Positions 25,548 to 34,506 of a stretch of DNA of 64,000 nt are shown here, piece by piece (position 1 is the stretch's first letter; the number at the start of each line of letters is the position of its first letter). Under the pieces are notes generated by a model. That model was not told the origin of the DNA. It saw nothing but the letters and a program-made list of their open reading frames with translations, and did not search any database. The position numbers and the translations under genes are program-made. The stretch is from Sphingobium psychrophilum (lineage in GTDB: Bacteria > Pseudomonadota > Alphaproteobacteria > Sphingomonadales > Sphingomonadaceae), in contig NZ_JABBFV010000001.1 of NCBI RefSeq assembly GCF_012927105.1, positions 372,001 to 436,000 of the forward strand, written 5' to 3'.

Positions 25548-26351
25548 ATGACCGATCTGACCGGCAAATTCTTCTGGTATGAATTGATGACCAGCGACCC
25601 GCAGGCGGCGCTGGCTTTCTATGGCGATGTCGTGGGATGGACGTCGCAGCCTTTTGGCGGCGAGCGGACTGACGATCCCTATCATGTTGTGTCGGGCAGC
25701 GCGGGCGCGGTTGGCGGTGTCATGGCGATCCCGGCGGAGGCCAGGGACTGCGGCATGACCCCCTGGTGGGGCGGATATATCGGGTCGGCCGATGTCGATG
25801 CGGACGCCGCGCGGCTGCGCGCGGCGGGCGGCACGGTGAAGCGTCCACCCGAAGACATTCCCGGCGTCGGCCGCTTTGCAGTGATGAGCGATCCGGGCGG
25901 GGCGATCTTCATGTTGCTCAAAGGCTCCAGCCCGGACGGGATGGAGTCCGCGCCGCCGATGGCGCCGGGGCATGTCGGCTGGCATGAACTCTATGCCGGG
26001 GACTATGACAAGGATCTGGCCTTTTACACCGGCCAGTTCGGTTGGACCCAGGGCGACGCGATGGATATGGGGCCGATGGGCAGCTATCGGTTGGTGTCGC
26101 AGACCGGGGGAAGCGATTTTCAAGACATGACCGGGGGCATTATGCCGGTGCTTAAGGACATGCCGGTTCCGGTGTGGCTGTTCTACTTCACCGTGGGCAA
26201 TATCGACGCGGCGGTGGAGCGGGTGAAGGCCGGGGGCGGTGTCGTGCTGAACGGGCCACAGGAAGTGCCGGGCGGCGCGTGGATCATCCAGGCGACCGAT
26301 CCGCAGGGCGCGATGTTCGCGCTGGTCGGCGGGAAGGAAGAGGCGCGATGA
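25548..26351 (+). CDS. VOC family protein with two glyoxalase-like domains
   Basis: 267 residues. Two VOC modules: about 5-123 (GKFFWYELMTSDPQAALAFY) and about 138-263 (VGWHELYAGDYDKDLAFYTG). Each begins with the same W-E-L-x(3-5)-D pattern, so it arose by duplication. Members include glyoxalase-, dioxygenase- and resistance-type proteins; no substrate is assignable. AGGAGGAAG precedes the start at 25548. Its stop overlaps the next start (ATGA). Confidence 0.88.
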   Translation: MTDLTGKFFWYELMTSDPQAALAFYGDVVGWTSQPFGGERTDDPYHVVSGSAGAVGGVMAIPAEARDCGMTPWWGGYIGSADVDADAARLRAAGGTVKRPPEDIPGVGRFAVMSDPGGAIFMLLKGSSPDGMESAPPMAPGHVGWHELYAGDYDKDLAFYTGQFGWTQGDAMDMGPMGSYRLVSQTGGSDFQDMTGGIMPVLKDMPVPVWLFYFTVGNIDAAVERVKAGGGVVLNGPQEVPGGAWIIQATDPQGAMFALVGGKEEAR

Positions 26352-26839
26352 GCAAGATATCGCCCTGCCTCTGGTTCGACGGTCAGGCCGAGGAGGCGGC
26401 GCATTATTATGCGAGCGTCTTTGGCGGGTCGGTCGATCATGTCAGTTACTATCCGCAAGAGAATCCGTCGCCGTCGCCGATGGCGGGTGGCAGCGTGCTC
26501 CTGGTCGAGTTCACCCTGTTCGGGCAAAGCTATCAGGCGCTCAATGGCGGGCCGCAATTCACCTTTGACGAGGCGATATCGCTGTCGGTCGGGTGCGCGG
26601 ACCAGGCGGAACTGGATCTTTATTATGACGCGCTGACCGGGGACGGCGGCAAGGCCGGGCCGTGCGGATGGGTGACGGACAAATATGGCCTGTCCTGGCA
26701 GTTGGTCACCAGTGCGATCATGGCGAATTATCATAGCGACGACAAAGCGGCGATCGCCCGCATGATGGCGGCGATGATGACGATGCAGAAGCTGGATACC
26801 GCCGCGATGCAGGCGGCCTTTGACGGAGAGACGGCATGA
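26348..26839 (+). CDS. VOC family protein, PhnB-like (PF06983)
   Basis: 163 residues. SKISPCLWFDGQAEEAAHYY and FTLFGQSYQALNGGPQFTF are the PhnB/3-demethylubiquinone-methyltransferase-like signature, ending in GLSWQLV. Despite that old family name it is unlikely to be a methyltransferase: no SAM motif is present. It starts inside the stop of the preceding gene and its stop overlaps the following start, so it is tightly coupled in the operon. Confidence 0.9.
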   Translation: MSKISPCLWFDGQAEEAAHYYASVFGGSVDHVSYYPQENPSPSPMAGGSVLLVEFTLFGQSYQALNGGPQFTFDEAISLSVGCADQAELDLYYDALTGDGGKAGPCGWVTDKYGLSWQLVTSAIMANYHSDDKAAIARMMAAMMTMQKLDTAAMQAAFDGETA

Positions 26840-27315
26840 GCCACGCGGCGCATGTATTGTCGGTAAGCTGCCATATCGCCGCGCCGCGTGCGATTTGCTG
26901 GAAGGTATGGACCGACCTGAAGGACGAATGGTTCTGCCCCAAGCCCTGGCGCGCCGAGGTGATCGAGGAAGATTTGCGCCCCGGCGGGCGCAGCGCGGTG
27001 CAGATGTTCGGTCCCGATGGCGAGGAGACGGGGCCGATGGAGGGCGTGTTTCTGGAGGTGGTCGCGAACGAACGGGTGGTGACGACCGACGCCTATGCCA
27101 TGGGATGGGTGCCGCAGACGCCGTTCATCACGGCGGTTTGGGACTTTGCAGACGAGGATGTGGACGGCGATGGCGGCACGCGCTTCACAGCGACCGCGCG
27201 CCATTGGGACGCCGAGGCGAAGGCGCGGCATGAAGCGATGGGCTTTCATCCCGGCTGGGACCAGATGATGGCGCAGTTTCAGGCGCTATGCGAGACGTCG
27301 GCGGCGAGCGCTTAG
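26836..27315 (+). CDS. SRPBCC (AHSA1-like) domain protein
   Basis: 159 residues with the START-like hydrophobic-pocket fold: VSCHIAAPRAICWKVWTDLKD at the N terminus, PGGRSAVQM, the mid-strand VFLEVVANERVV and the C-terminal helix GFHPGWDQMMAQFQAL. It could bind a small hydrophobic ligand. Last of four coupled genes; the ATGA overlap with the previous gene fixes the start. Confidence 0.9.
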   Translation: MSHAAHVLSVSCHIAAPRAICWKVWTDLKDEWFCPKPWRAEVIEEDLRPGGRSAVQMFGPDGEETGPMEGVFLEVVANERVVTTDAYAMGWVPQTPFITAVWDFADEDVDGDGGTRFTATARHWDAEAKARHEAMGFHPGWDQMMAQFQALCETSAASA

Positions 27316-27483
27316 CGTCGCTTTGGCGGATCAGGAAATGCGGTCGAGAACGGGACGGGGCTGGGGCCGGTCTGGGGGGGGGGGCGACAGCCCACCCCGC
27401 TGCGACCAACGCGCTGCGCGCGTAAGTCTCGCTGCCCCTGCCGGTTACGGGAGGGGCTTAGCCATTCTGACCGCCCAAAAGCA

Positions 27484-27511
27484 AAGGGCGCCCGGTTACC
27501 CGGACGCCCTT
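27484..27511 (-). terminator. Terminator of the 27533 aminotransferase gene
   Basis: AAGGGCG (27484-27490) pairs with CGCCCTT (27505-27511), and inner CCGG pairs with CCGG. On the minus strand the stem is followed by TTGCTTTTGG. It lies just after the stop of the gene. Confidence 0.75.
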
Positions 27512-27532
27512 CCTTCGTGACGATATGTGGCT

Positions 27533-28699
27533 TTACGCCTTGTAGACTTTGTCCACTGCGGCGCGGAACTTGGCCATGTCGTCGGCGGAACCGACCGTCA
27601 CGCGCGAGACGTTGGGCCAGATGGGCCAGCTGCGGCCGATCTGCACCCGTTCAGGGGACGCGATCAGCGCAGCCTGCATCTCCTTGGCGGGCTTCTTCCA
27701 ATCGACCATGAACATGTTCGCCTGGCTGCCGGGATGGACTTCAATGCCCTTCTTGGTCAGCCATGCGATGGTTTCGTCTCGGTTGCCGATCATTTCGGCG
27801 CGGCGCGCCTTGATGAGGGCGGCTTCCTTATAGACCGCATTGCCGCAATGCATGGCGGTGATCGCCAAGCCGCCGGCCGACGGGCCGAACAGCGAGATGC
27901 GCTTTTGCACTTCGGGATCGGCGAATGTGAGGCCCAGGCGCACGCCGGCCATACCGAACAGCTTCGAGAAGGTCCGCATGACAATGATGTCCTTGCGGGT
28001 GCCGATGAGCGTAGCGGCGCTGGGGGCTTCGGAGAAGTGGATATAGGCTTCGTCCACCAGCAGCATGGCGTCGGCGGGCTTGTTGTCGAGAAGCCATTTG
28101 ATGTCGGCCAGCGGGGTGATGGTGCCGGTCGGGTTGTTGGGCGTGCAGATATAATAGAGGCCAGCGTTCGGGTTGGCGGCCAGCATCGCCTTGACGTCAT
28201 GACCCTTGCCGATCGCCTGGGGTGCCTTGGCAATGGGGGCCTTCATGTAGTCGGCGGTGCGCCACGCGGATTCGAAAGTCGGGTCGGCGGTCACCAGGCC
28301 CTTGGTCGGCGAGCAGTAGGCCGCGACGATGCTGACCAGCGGGCCGCCTGAACCGGGCCAGGGCATGACCTGCGTTTCAGGGATGCCTTCGACCCCGGCG
28401 ACGGTCTTAATGAGGTCGCCCTTATAATTGTCGGGGTCGTACCAGTTGCCGAACGAGGCGGCTTCGGCGGCGGCGGCGACGCCCGAGGGGAAGGGGCCGG
28501 TCCAGCATTCGTTGGAACCGATGCGCACCGCGCCCTTCACGCCGCGTGCGGCCTGCTGCTGCGCCATGGCGCTTCCGCCCAGCAGCGAGCTGGCGGCGAC
28601 GCCGGCACCGAGCAGCGCGGTGATTTCGCCCAGTTGGCGGCGCGAATAGCCGCGCTCGATCATGTCGTCTTTGGCGTCTTTGGTCAGCATCATGGTCAT
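27533..28699 (-). CDS. Tat-exported PLP-dependent aminotransferase (HisC-like), copy 2 of a tandem pair
   Basis: 388 residues. The leader MIERGYSRRQLGEITALLGAGVA has twin arginines (SRRQL) followed by a hydrophobic core and an AMAQ cleavage-like site, a twin-arginine signal. The mature part is a class I/II fold-type I aminotransferase of the histidinol-phosphate group: NPNAGLYYICTPNNPTGT, LLVDEAYIHF and TFSKLFGMAG with the PLP lysine at 246. Export of a folded, cofactor-loaded aminotransferase is unusual. The paralogue at 28833 lies upstream on the same strand; a strong terminator stands between them. Substrate unknown. Confidence 0.88.
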   Translation of the reverse strand: MTMMLTKDAKDDMIERGYSRRQLGEITALLGAGVAASSLLGGSAMAQQQAARGVKGAVRIGSNECWTGPFPSGVAAAAEAASFGNWYDPDNYKGDLIKTVAGVEGIPETQVMPWPGSGGPLVSIVAAYCSPTKGLVTADPTFESAWRTADYMKAPIAKAPQAIGKGHDVKAMLAANPNAGLYYICTPNNPTGTITPLADIKWLLDNKPADAMLLVDEAYIHFSEAPSAATLIGTRKDIIVMRTFSKLFGMAGVRLGLTFADPEVQKRISLFGPSAGGLAITAMHCGNAVYKEAALIKARRAEMIGNRDETIAWLTKKGIEVHPGSQANMFMVDWKKPAKEMQAALIASPERVQIGRSWPIWPNVSRVTVGSADDMAKFRAAVDKVYKA

Positions 28700-28750
28700 G
28701 TCGTCCGTCCCCGTCCGATTTCGGTTTCAAATCTCAATGGGGAAAACGAA

Positions 28751-28786
28751 AGGGCGGCGCATTTCCACAATGCGCCGCCCTGTATT
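28751..28786 (-). terminator. Terminator between the two aminotransferase genes
   Basis: Perfect 13-bp arms 28751-28763 and 28769-28781 with a 5-nt loop. On the minus strand the stem is followed by TTCGTTTTCC. It ends transcription of the upstream paralogue and separates it from the next start at 28699. Confidence 0.8.
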
Positions 28787-28832
28787 TTCGCAATTTTATG
28801 CGTTTGCTACGGTGCCATGGTCGGTTCTGGGC

Positions 28833-29990
28833 TTACGCCTTCCAGACCGTGTCGACTGCGGCGTTGAACGCTTCCATTTCCGCCATCGAGCCGACCGACA
28901 CGCGCGAGACGTTGGGCCAGATTGGCCAGCTGCGGCCGATCTGCACATTGGCGGCGAGCAGGGCGGCCTGCATGTCCTTGGCGGGCTTGCCCCAGTCGAT
29001 CATGAACATGTTCGCCTGGCTGCCGGGGATGACCTTGATCCCCTTGGCCTTCAGGTGGCTGACCGACTTTGCGCGCGCGGCGTTCATTTCGGCGCGGCGG
29101 GCCTTGATGAGGGCCGATTCGGTAACGGAGGCGGTGCCGCAGGCGACGGCGGTCATCGGCAACATGCCGGTCACCTGGCCGCCGTCATAGCGCATCATCT
29201 TTTCCATGAGCGTGGGCGCGGCGAAGGTGAGGCCGAGGCGCATGCCGGCCATGCCGAACAGTTTCGAGAAGGTGCGCAGGATCAGCACGTCGTCGCGGGT
29301 GGCGGCGAGCTTGGCGGCGTTGGGGCCATCGACCCAGTGGATATAGGCTTCGTCCACCACCAGGATCGAATCCTTGGGCTTGTTATTGGCCAGCCATTCG
29401 ATGTCGGCGATCGGCGTGACGGTGCCGGTCGGGTTGTTGGGCGAGCAGATATAGTAAATGCCCGCATTGGGGTCCGCCGCCAGCATCGCCTTTACGTCAT
29501 GCGCGTAATCCTTGGTCAGCGGCACCTTCGTCACCTTCGCGCCCAGCCAGTCGCCGGTGCGCCAGATGGCTTCATAGGTTGGGTCGGCGGTGACGATGCC
29601 GCGCGTGGGCGAGGCATAGGCGACGGCGACGCGGCTCAGCGGATCGGACGATCCGGGCCAGGCGACGACGCGCTCGGCCGGGATGCCCTCGACCGAGGCG
29701 ACGGCATCGAACAATTTCTGATGTTCATTGTCCGGTTCGTAGCGATTGCCTTCCTGCACCAGCTTGAAGGCGGCCTCTGCGGCGACAGGGAAGGGGCCGG
29801 TCCAACATTCGTTGGCGCCGATGCGCACCGCGCCTGCCACGGGCTTTGCCGCCTGCTGCGCGCCCACGCCGGTCACCCGGATGGCGGCGGCGCCTGCGCC
29901 AAGCAGGGCGGCGACCTTCGCCAGTTGGCGGCGCGAATAGCCGCGATCGATCAGATCCTGTTCCATTGCCGGTTGAAATTGCGTCGCCAT
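28833..29990 (-). CDS. Tat-exported PLP-dependent aminotransferase (HisC-like), copy 1 of a tandem pair
   Basis: 385 residues. The leader DLIDRGYSRRQLAKVAALLGAG carries the twin-arginine motif SRRQLAK and ends near GVGAQ. The catalytic domain has NPNAGIYYICSPNNPTGT, LVVDEAYIHW and TFSKLFGMAG with the PLP lysine at 243. It is clearly a paralogue of the 27533 product; shared blocks include NECWTGPFP and IGRSWPIWPNVSRV. I chose the ATG at 29990, preceded by AGGGAG; the longer frame runs into the ptsP promoter region. It is divergent from ptsP. Confidence 0.88.
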   Translation of the reverse strand: MATQFQPAMEQDLIDRGYSRRQLAKVAALLGAGAAAIRVTGVGAQQAAKPVAGAVRIGANECWTGPFPVAAEAAFKLVQEGNRYEPDNEHQKLFDAVASVEGIPAERVVAWPGSSDPLSRVAVAYASPTRGIVTADPTYEAIWRTGDWLGAKVTKVPLTKDYAHDVKAMLAADPNAGIYYICSPNNPTGTVTPIADIEWLANNKPKDSILVVDEAYIHWVDGPNAAKLAATRDDVLILRTFSKLFGMAGMRLGLTFAAPTLMEKMMRYDGGQVTGMLPMTAVACGTASVTESALIKARRAEMNAARAKSVSHLKAKGIKVIPGSQANMFMIDWGKPAKDMQAALLAANVQIGRSWPIWPNVSRVSVGSMAEMEAFNAAVDTVWKA

Positions 29991-30150
29991 GATCCCTGTT
30001 CTCCCTGCAAGCCCATAGAAAGGCTTTTCACTTGCTGGACGATTGTACAGAATGTTTCCGCCATGCAAATATGCCCCGTCGAACATTATTGCCGGCACAG
30101 CGAACGGAAACGCCTTGGAAAGCCGGGCGTCTATCTGATAGCGCAATATT

Positions 30151-32424
30151 ATGCCCAGCACCCCCGCCGCCGCCGCCCGTCAAATCCTCATCCGCTTGCA
30201 GGAGGTGATGGCCGCACGCAACAGCGCGCAGGCCAAGCTGAACAAGGTGGTGGAGATTATCGGCGAGTCGCTGTCGAGCGAGGTCTGCTCCATCTATCTG
30301 GTGCGCGAAGGCGTGCTGGAGCTGTTTGCCACCCGCGGGCTGAAACAGGAGGCGGTCCATGTGACGCGGATGGCGATGGGCGAAGGGCTGGTCGGCCTGA
30401 TCGCCACCAATGTCGAGACGCTGAACCTGGACGAAGCGGCATCGCACCCCGATTTTTCCTATCGCCCCGAAACCGGCGAGGAATTGTTCCACAGCTTTGC
30501 CGGGGTGCCGATCGTGCGGCGCGAGCGGGCGTTGGGAGTTTTGTGCGTCCAACATGCCGATCCGCGCAAATATGAGGAAGTGGAGATAGAAGCGCTCCAG
30601 ACCGTCGCCATGGTGATGTCGGAGTTGATCGCGAATGCGGAGCTGGCCGACGATGGGCCGACCGACCAGCGGGTGACGGATACCGGCACCACGATGTTGC
30701 ACGGGTTGCAGTTGGTGATGGGCATGGCGCGGGGGCATGTCGTGTTCCACCAGCCGCGCGTCCATATCGAACATACGGTGGCGGAGGATACGGAGGCCGA
30801 GCGGCAGCGGGTCGTGTCCGCCTTCACCAAGATGCGCGAACAGATCGACCGGATGACCGGCGCTGCGGAGTTCGGCATGGAGGGCGAGCATCAGGAGGTG
30901 CTCGAAACCTACAAGATGTTCGCCTATGACGAGGGGTGGACGCGCCGGATCAACGAGGCGATCGACAGCGGCCTGACGGCAGAAGCGGCGATCGAGCGGG
31001 TGCAGCAGCATACCCGGATGCGGATGCGCAAGATCGACGATCCATTGCTGTCCGACCGGATGCACGATCTGGAGGATCTGGCGAACCGGTTGCTGCGCAT
31101 CGTGTCGGGGCAATTGGGCACGGCGGCGCAGATGGGGTTGCGGCAGGACGCGATATTGATCGCGCGCAACCTGGGGCCGGCCGAATTGCTGGAATATGAC
31201 CGGCGGCGGTTGAAGGGCGTGATTCTGGAGGAAGGGTCGCTGACCGCCCATGTCACCATCGTCGCACGCGCCATGGGCGTGCCGGTGCTGGGCCGCGTGC
31301 GCGACATCCGCCATCTGGTGAATGAGGGCGACCTGGTGCTGATGGACGTCGGCACCAATTCGGTGCTGATCCGGCCGACCGCCGACATGGAGGAAGCGTT
31401 CGAGACGCGGTTGCACGTGACGCAGAAGCGTCGCGCGGAATTTGTCGCCATGCGCGACCTGCCGTCCGTCACGGCGGACGGGCAGCGGGTGGAATTGATG
31501 GTCAATGCAGGCCTGCGCGAAGATGCGCAGGCGCTGGACCTGGTGGGTGCGGACGGTATCGGCCTGTTCCGCACGGAGTTTCAGTTCCTGGTGTCGGCCA
31601 CGCTGCCGCAACGCGAGAAGCAGCAGCGGCTTTACAAGGATGTGCTGGATGCCGCGGGCGACCGGCCCGTCATCTTCCGCACCGTCGATATCGGCGGCGA
31701 CAAGGCGCTGCCCTATATGCAGCGCGACGATGACGAGCATGAGGATAATCCGGCGATGGGCTGGCGCGCGCTGCGCCTGGCGCTGGATCGCGACGCCTTG
31801 ATGAAGGTGCAGGCGCGCGCCTTGCTGGAGGCGAGCGCGGGCAAGATATTGCATGTCATGTTCCCGATGGTGTCGGAGCCGTGGGAATATGAAGAGGCGC
31901 GCGCGCTGGTCGAGCATCAGCGCGAATGGCTGCATGCGCAAAAGAAGAAATTGCCGATCGCGGTGCGCTATGGCGCGATGCTGGAGGTGCCGGCGCTGGC
32001 CGAAGTGCTGGACATATTGCTGCCCAAGCTGGATTTCCTGTCGATCGGCACCAACGACCTGACCCAGTTCCTGTTCGCCGCCGACCGCGCCCATCCCAAA
32101 TTGGCCGAACGCTACGATTGGCTGAGTATCGCGATCCTGCGCTTTCTGGATCGGGTGGTGCGGACCTGCCACGATTATAAGGTGCCCGTCGGCGTGTGCG
32201 GCGAAATGGGCGGGCGCACGCTGGAGGCGATGGCGCTGATTGGCCTGGGCGTGCGGCGGCTGTCGATCACCCCGGCGTCGGTCGGCCCGGTCAAGGCGAT
32301 GATCCGCGCGATCGACGCCGAAGAGTTGCGGACGGTCATGCGCGGGCTGCTGGATGGCGGGGTTATCGACATTCGCGGGCGGCTGACGCAATGGGCGGTC
32401 GAACGGAACATCGAACTGAGCTGA
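30151..32424 (+). CDS. ptsP: PEP-protein phosphotransferase PtsP (enzyme I-Ntr)
   Basis: 757 residues. A GAF domain (about 15-165; SLSSEVCSIYLVREG) precedes the enzyme I domains: the phosphohistidine domain with EGSLTAHVTIVARAMG (His367) and the PEP-binding TIM barrel with GIGLFRTEFQFL, MFPMVSEPWEYEEA and SIGTNDLTQFLFAADR. It phosphorylates HPr from PEP; the GAF domain senses nitrogen status (glutamine) in known EI-Ntr. The HPr and EIIA partners are 26 kb away at 3335-4008. The usual GGxTSH context of the histidine is GSLTAH here. Confidence 0.94.
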   Translation: MPSTPAAAARQILIRLQEVMAARNSAQAKLNKVVEIIGESLSSEVCSIYLVREGVLELFATRGLKQEAVHVTRMAMGEGLVGLIATNVETLNLDEAASHPDFSYRPETGEELFHSFAGVPIVRRERALGVLCVQHADPRKYEEVEIEALQTVAMVMSELIANAELADDGPTDQRVTDTGTTMLHGLQLVMGMARGHVVFHQPRVHIEHTVAEDTEAERQRVVSAFTKMREQIDRMTGAAEFGMEGEHQEVLETYKMFAYDEGWTRRINEAIDSGLTAEAAIERVQQHTRMRMRKIDDPLLSDRMHDLEDLANRLLRIVSGQLGTAAQMGLRQDAILIARNLGPAELLEYDRRRLKGVILEEGSLTAHVTIVARAMGVPVLGRVRDIRHLVNEGDLVLMDVGTNSVLIRPTADMEEAFETRLHVTQKRRAEFVAMRDLPSVTADGQRVELMVNAGLREDAQALDLVGADGIGLFRTEFQFLVSATLPQREKQQRLYKDVLDAAGDRPVIFRTVDIGGDKALPYMQRDDDEHEDNPAMGWRALRLALDRDALMKVQARALLEASAGKILHVMFPMVSEPWEYEEARALVEHQREWLHAQKKKLPIAVRYGAMLEVPALAEVLDILLPKLDFLSIGTNDLTQFLFAADRAHPKLAERYDWLSIAILRFLDRVVRTCHDYKVPVGVCGEMGGRTLEAMALIGLGVRRLSITPASVGPVKAMIRAIDAEELRTVMRGLLDGGVIDIRGRLTQWAVERNIELS

Positions 32425-32498
32425 AATGGGCGGACGCGGCGTTGACAACGCCCGTCCCGCAATGAGACAAGGCCGGCCATCACAGGTCGCGGAGCAGC

Positions 32499-33449
32499 AT
32501 GGCAGACGAACCAGAACTCGAAACCGGCGCACACAGCGCGCCGGAAGCGCATCCTTCAACCCCCGGCGCCAAGCTGCGCGCCGCGCGGGAGGCGCGGGGC
32601 CTTTCGATACAGGATGTCGCCACCCGCACGCGCATCGCGGTGCGGCAGCTGGAAGCGGTCGAGCGCGACGATTATGCGGCCCTGCCGGGCATCCCCTACG
32701 CCGTCGGCTTCGCCCGCGCCTATGCCCGCGCGGTCGACCTGGACGAGGTGGAGATCGCCGCGCAGGTGCGCCATGGCGTGCATAACAGCGACATGGGCGC
32801 ACGGTATGAGGCGTTCGAGCCGGTCGATCCGGCGCGGGTGCCGTCGCGCACGCTGGCCTGGACCGCGGCGTTGATCGTTATCGTGTTGATCGCCGGCTTT
32901 ACCATCTGGCGCACCCAGTTGCTGACCCCGCCGACTGGCGAGGAAATCGCCCAGGATCAGGCCGCGCCTGCCGTCGCCCGTCCCGCCGGTGGCGCACCAG
33001 TCACGCCCGCCGCGCAGCCGGTGGTGTTCACCGCGATCGACGATGTCTGGCTGCGGATCGTCGACGAGGCCGGCGAACGGTTGAAGGACGGCATTTTGAA
33101 GAAGGGCGAAAGCTTCACCCTGCCGGTCGGCGCCAAGGGGCCGACCATATTGACCGGGCGTCCCCAGGCGCTGAACGTGACGGTCGGCGGCAAGCCGATA
33201 CCGGCGCTGGGCGCGGCCGATCGCACCATCGCCGACGTGCCGGTCAGCGCCGAAGCGCTGCTGGCGCGGGGCGCTGCTACGGCCCCGGGGGCGACCCCCG
33301 CGCCTGCATCGCGTCCGGCGGCTTCGTCGCCACGCGCCGCGCCCCGGCGGAGCGCCCCGGCCGCCAGCGAGACAAGCGGCCCGGCCGCGACGCCTGCGTC
33401 AGCGCCGGTTGCGCCTTTGGGCGATGGCGCCGCGGTGCCGCAACCCTGA
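32499..33449 (+). CDS. RodZ-like helix-turn-helix membrane protein
   Basis: 316 residues. The N-terminal HTH_25 domain (about 24-95) has GAKLRAAREARGLSIQDVATRTRI and GIPYAVGFARAYARAV. One membrane helix spans about 120-140 (AALIVIVLIAGFTIW). A DUF4115-type periplasmic domain (about 170-250; VWLRIVDEAGERLKDGILKKGE) is followed by an Ala/Pro/Ser-rich tail. Same layout as the cytoskeletal protein RodZ. It follows ptsP by 74 bp and precedes cpoB, as in other sphingomonads. Confidence 0.85.
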   Translation: MADEPELETGAHSAPEAHPSTPGAKLRAAREARGLSIQDVATRTRIAVRQLEAVERDDYAALPGIPYAVGFARAYARAVDLDEVEIAAQVRHGVHNSDMGARYEAFEPVDPARVPSRTLAWTAALIVIVLIAGFTIWRTQLLTPPTGEEIAQDQAAPAVARPAGGAPVTPAAQPVVFTAIDDVWLRIVDEAGERLKDGILKKGESFTLPVGAKGPTILTGRPQALNVTVGGKPIPALGAADRTIADVPVSAEALLARGAATAPGATPAPASRPAASSPRAAPRRSAPAASETSGPAATPASAPVAPLGDGAAVPQP

Positions 33450-33555
33450 CGCGCGCCGCCGGGACGACAGGCATCGGGACGACAAGGCGACGTCGCGCTT
33501 TACCGCGCGAAATAACGCCTTATGGTTAAGCCAGGAATATCAGTCGGGGATCATC

Positions 33556-34506
33556 ATGCGTAACGCCTTCCTTGCGACAACGGCCTTCCTGCTGGCCGTC
33601 GTCCTGCCTGTCATGGCTCTGCCCGCCGCCGCGCAGAATGCGCCGGTCGAGGTGCGGGTCGACCGGCTGGAAAAGGAAATGCGCGCGGTGCAGCGCAAGG
33701 TGTTTCCGGCCGGCACGCCGATCGAGGCGGAGATCAGCCGTCCCGCCACGCCGACGGTGACGCCGGGCAGTCCGTCCGGCACGCCGATATCTGACCTGAC
33801 GGCGCGGGTGGGCGCGCTGGAATCGCAGTTGGCGTCGATCACCGGACAGGTGGAGGAGAATAGCTACAAGCTGCGCCAGCTGGAGGAAGCGTTCAACAAA
33901 TATAAGGCGGAGAATGACGCGCGCATGACGCCCGTCGCCGAAGCGCCGCCCGTGTCCGCGCCCGTAGCGGTCGCGCCTGCGCCGGTCACGCCGCGATCCG
34001 CCGCCCCCAAGCCTGCCCCGGCCGCCACGCCCAAGCCGGCACCGGTGGCTGCGCCGCCGGTCGCGAGCGAAGCGCGCAAGGCCGCCGTCGCGGCGGTCGA
34101 GCGGCCCGACACCGGCGACGCCGCAAGCGACGCCTATAATTATGGCTATCGCCTCTGGGAGGCCAAATTCTACCCCGAGGCGCAGGGCCAGTTGAAGACG
34201 ACGGTCGAGAAATATGGTGCCAGCCCGGTCGCCAGCAAGGCGCAAAACCTGCTGGGCCGCGCCTATCTGGACGATGGCAAGCCGGCGCTGGCATCGGTCG
34301 CCTTCTATGAAAATTACCAGAAGCGCCCGCGCGGCGACCGCGCGCCCGACAGCCTGGCCTATCTGGGCGACGCGCTGATCCAGCTCAAAAAGCCAGCCGA
34401 TGCGTGCAAGGTTTATCAAGAGCTGGAGCAGGTCTATGGCGAGAGCCTCTCCTCCACCCTGCGCGGCATGATGACCGCGGGTCGCGCCAAGGCGAAGTGC
34501 AGCTGA
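33556..34506 (+). CDS. cpoB: Cell-division coordinator CpoB / YbgF-like TPR protein
   Basis: 316 residues. A signal peptide (to about ALPAAAQ) is followed by a coiled coil (about 27-110; VRVDRLEKEMRAVQRK), a Pro/Ala linker (about 120-185) and a TPR domain (about 190-310) with DAYNYGYRLWEAKFYPEAQ and KAQNLLGRAYLDDGKPALA. In E. coli CpoB links Tol-Pal to peptidoglycan synthesis during constriction. No tol genes are in the window. The ATG at 33556 directly precedes the signal peptide. Its end overlaps tilS by 10 bp. Confidence 0.88.
   Translation: MRNAFLATTAFLLAVVLPVMALPAAAQNAPVEVRVDRLEKEMRAVQRKVFPAGTPIEAEISRPATPTVTPGSPSGTPISDLTARVGALESQLASITGQVEENSYKLRQLEEAFNKYKAENDARMTPVAEAPPVSAPVAVAPAPVTPRSAAPKPAPAATPKPAPVAAPPVASEARKAAVAAVERPDTGDAASDAYNYGYRLWEAKFYPEAQGQLKTTVEKYGASPVASKAQNLLGRAYLDDGKPALASVAFYENYQKRPRGDRAPDSLAYLGDALIQLKKPADACKVYQELEQVYGESLSSTLRGMMTAGRAKAKCS

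Noticed and set aside
30028..32802. A 924-codon open frame on the minus strand opposite ptsP
   Set aside because: It covers ptsP and part of the RodZ-like gene in antisense, with low-complexity His/Arg/Gln content and no family match.
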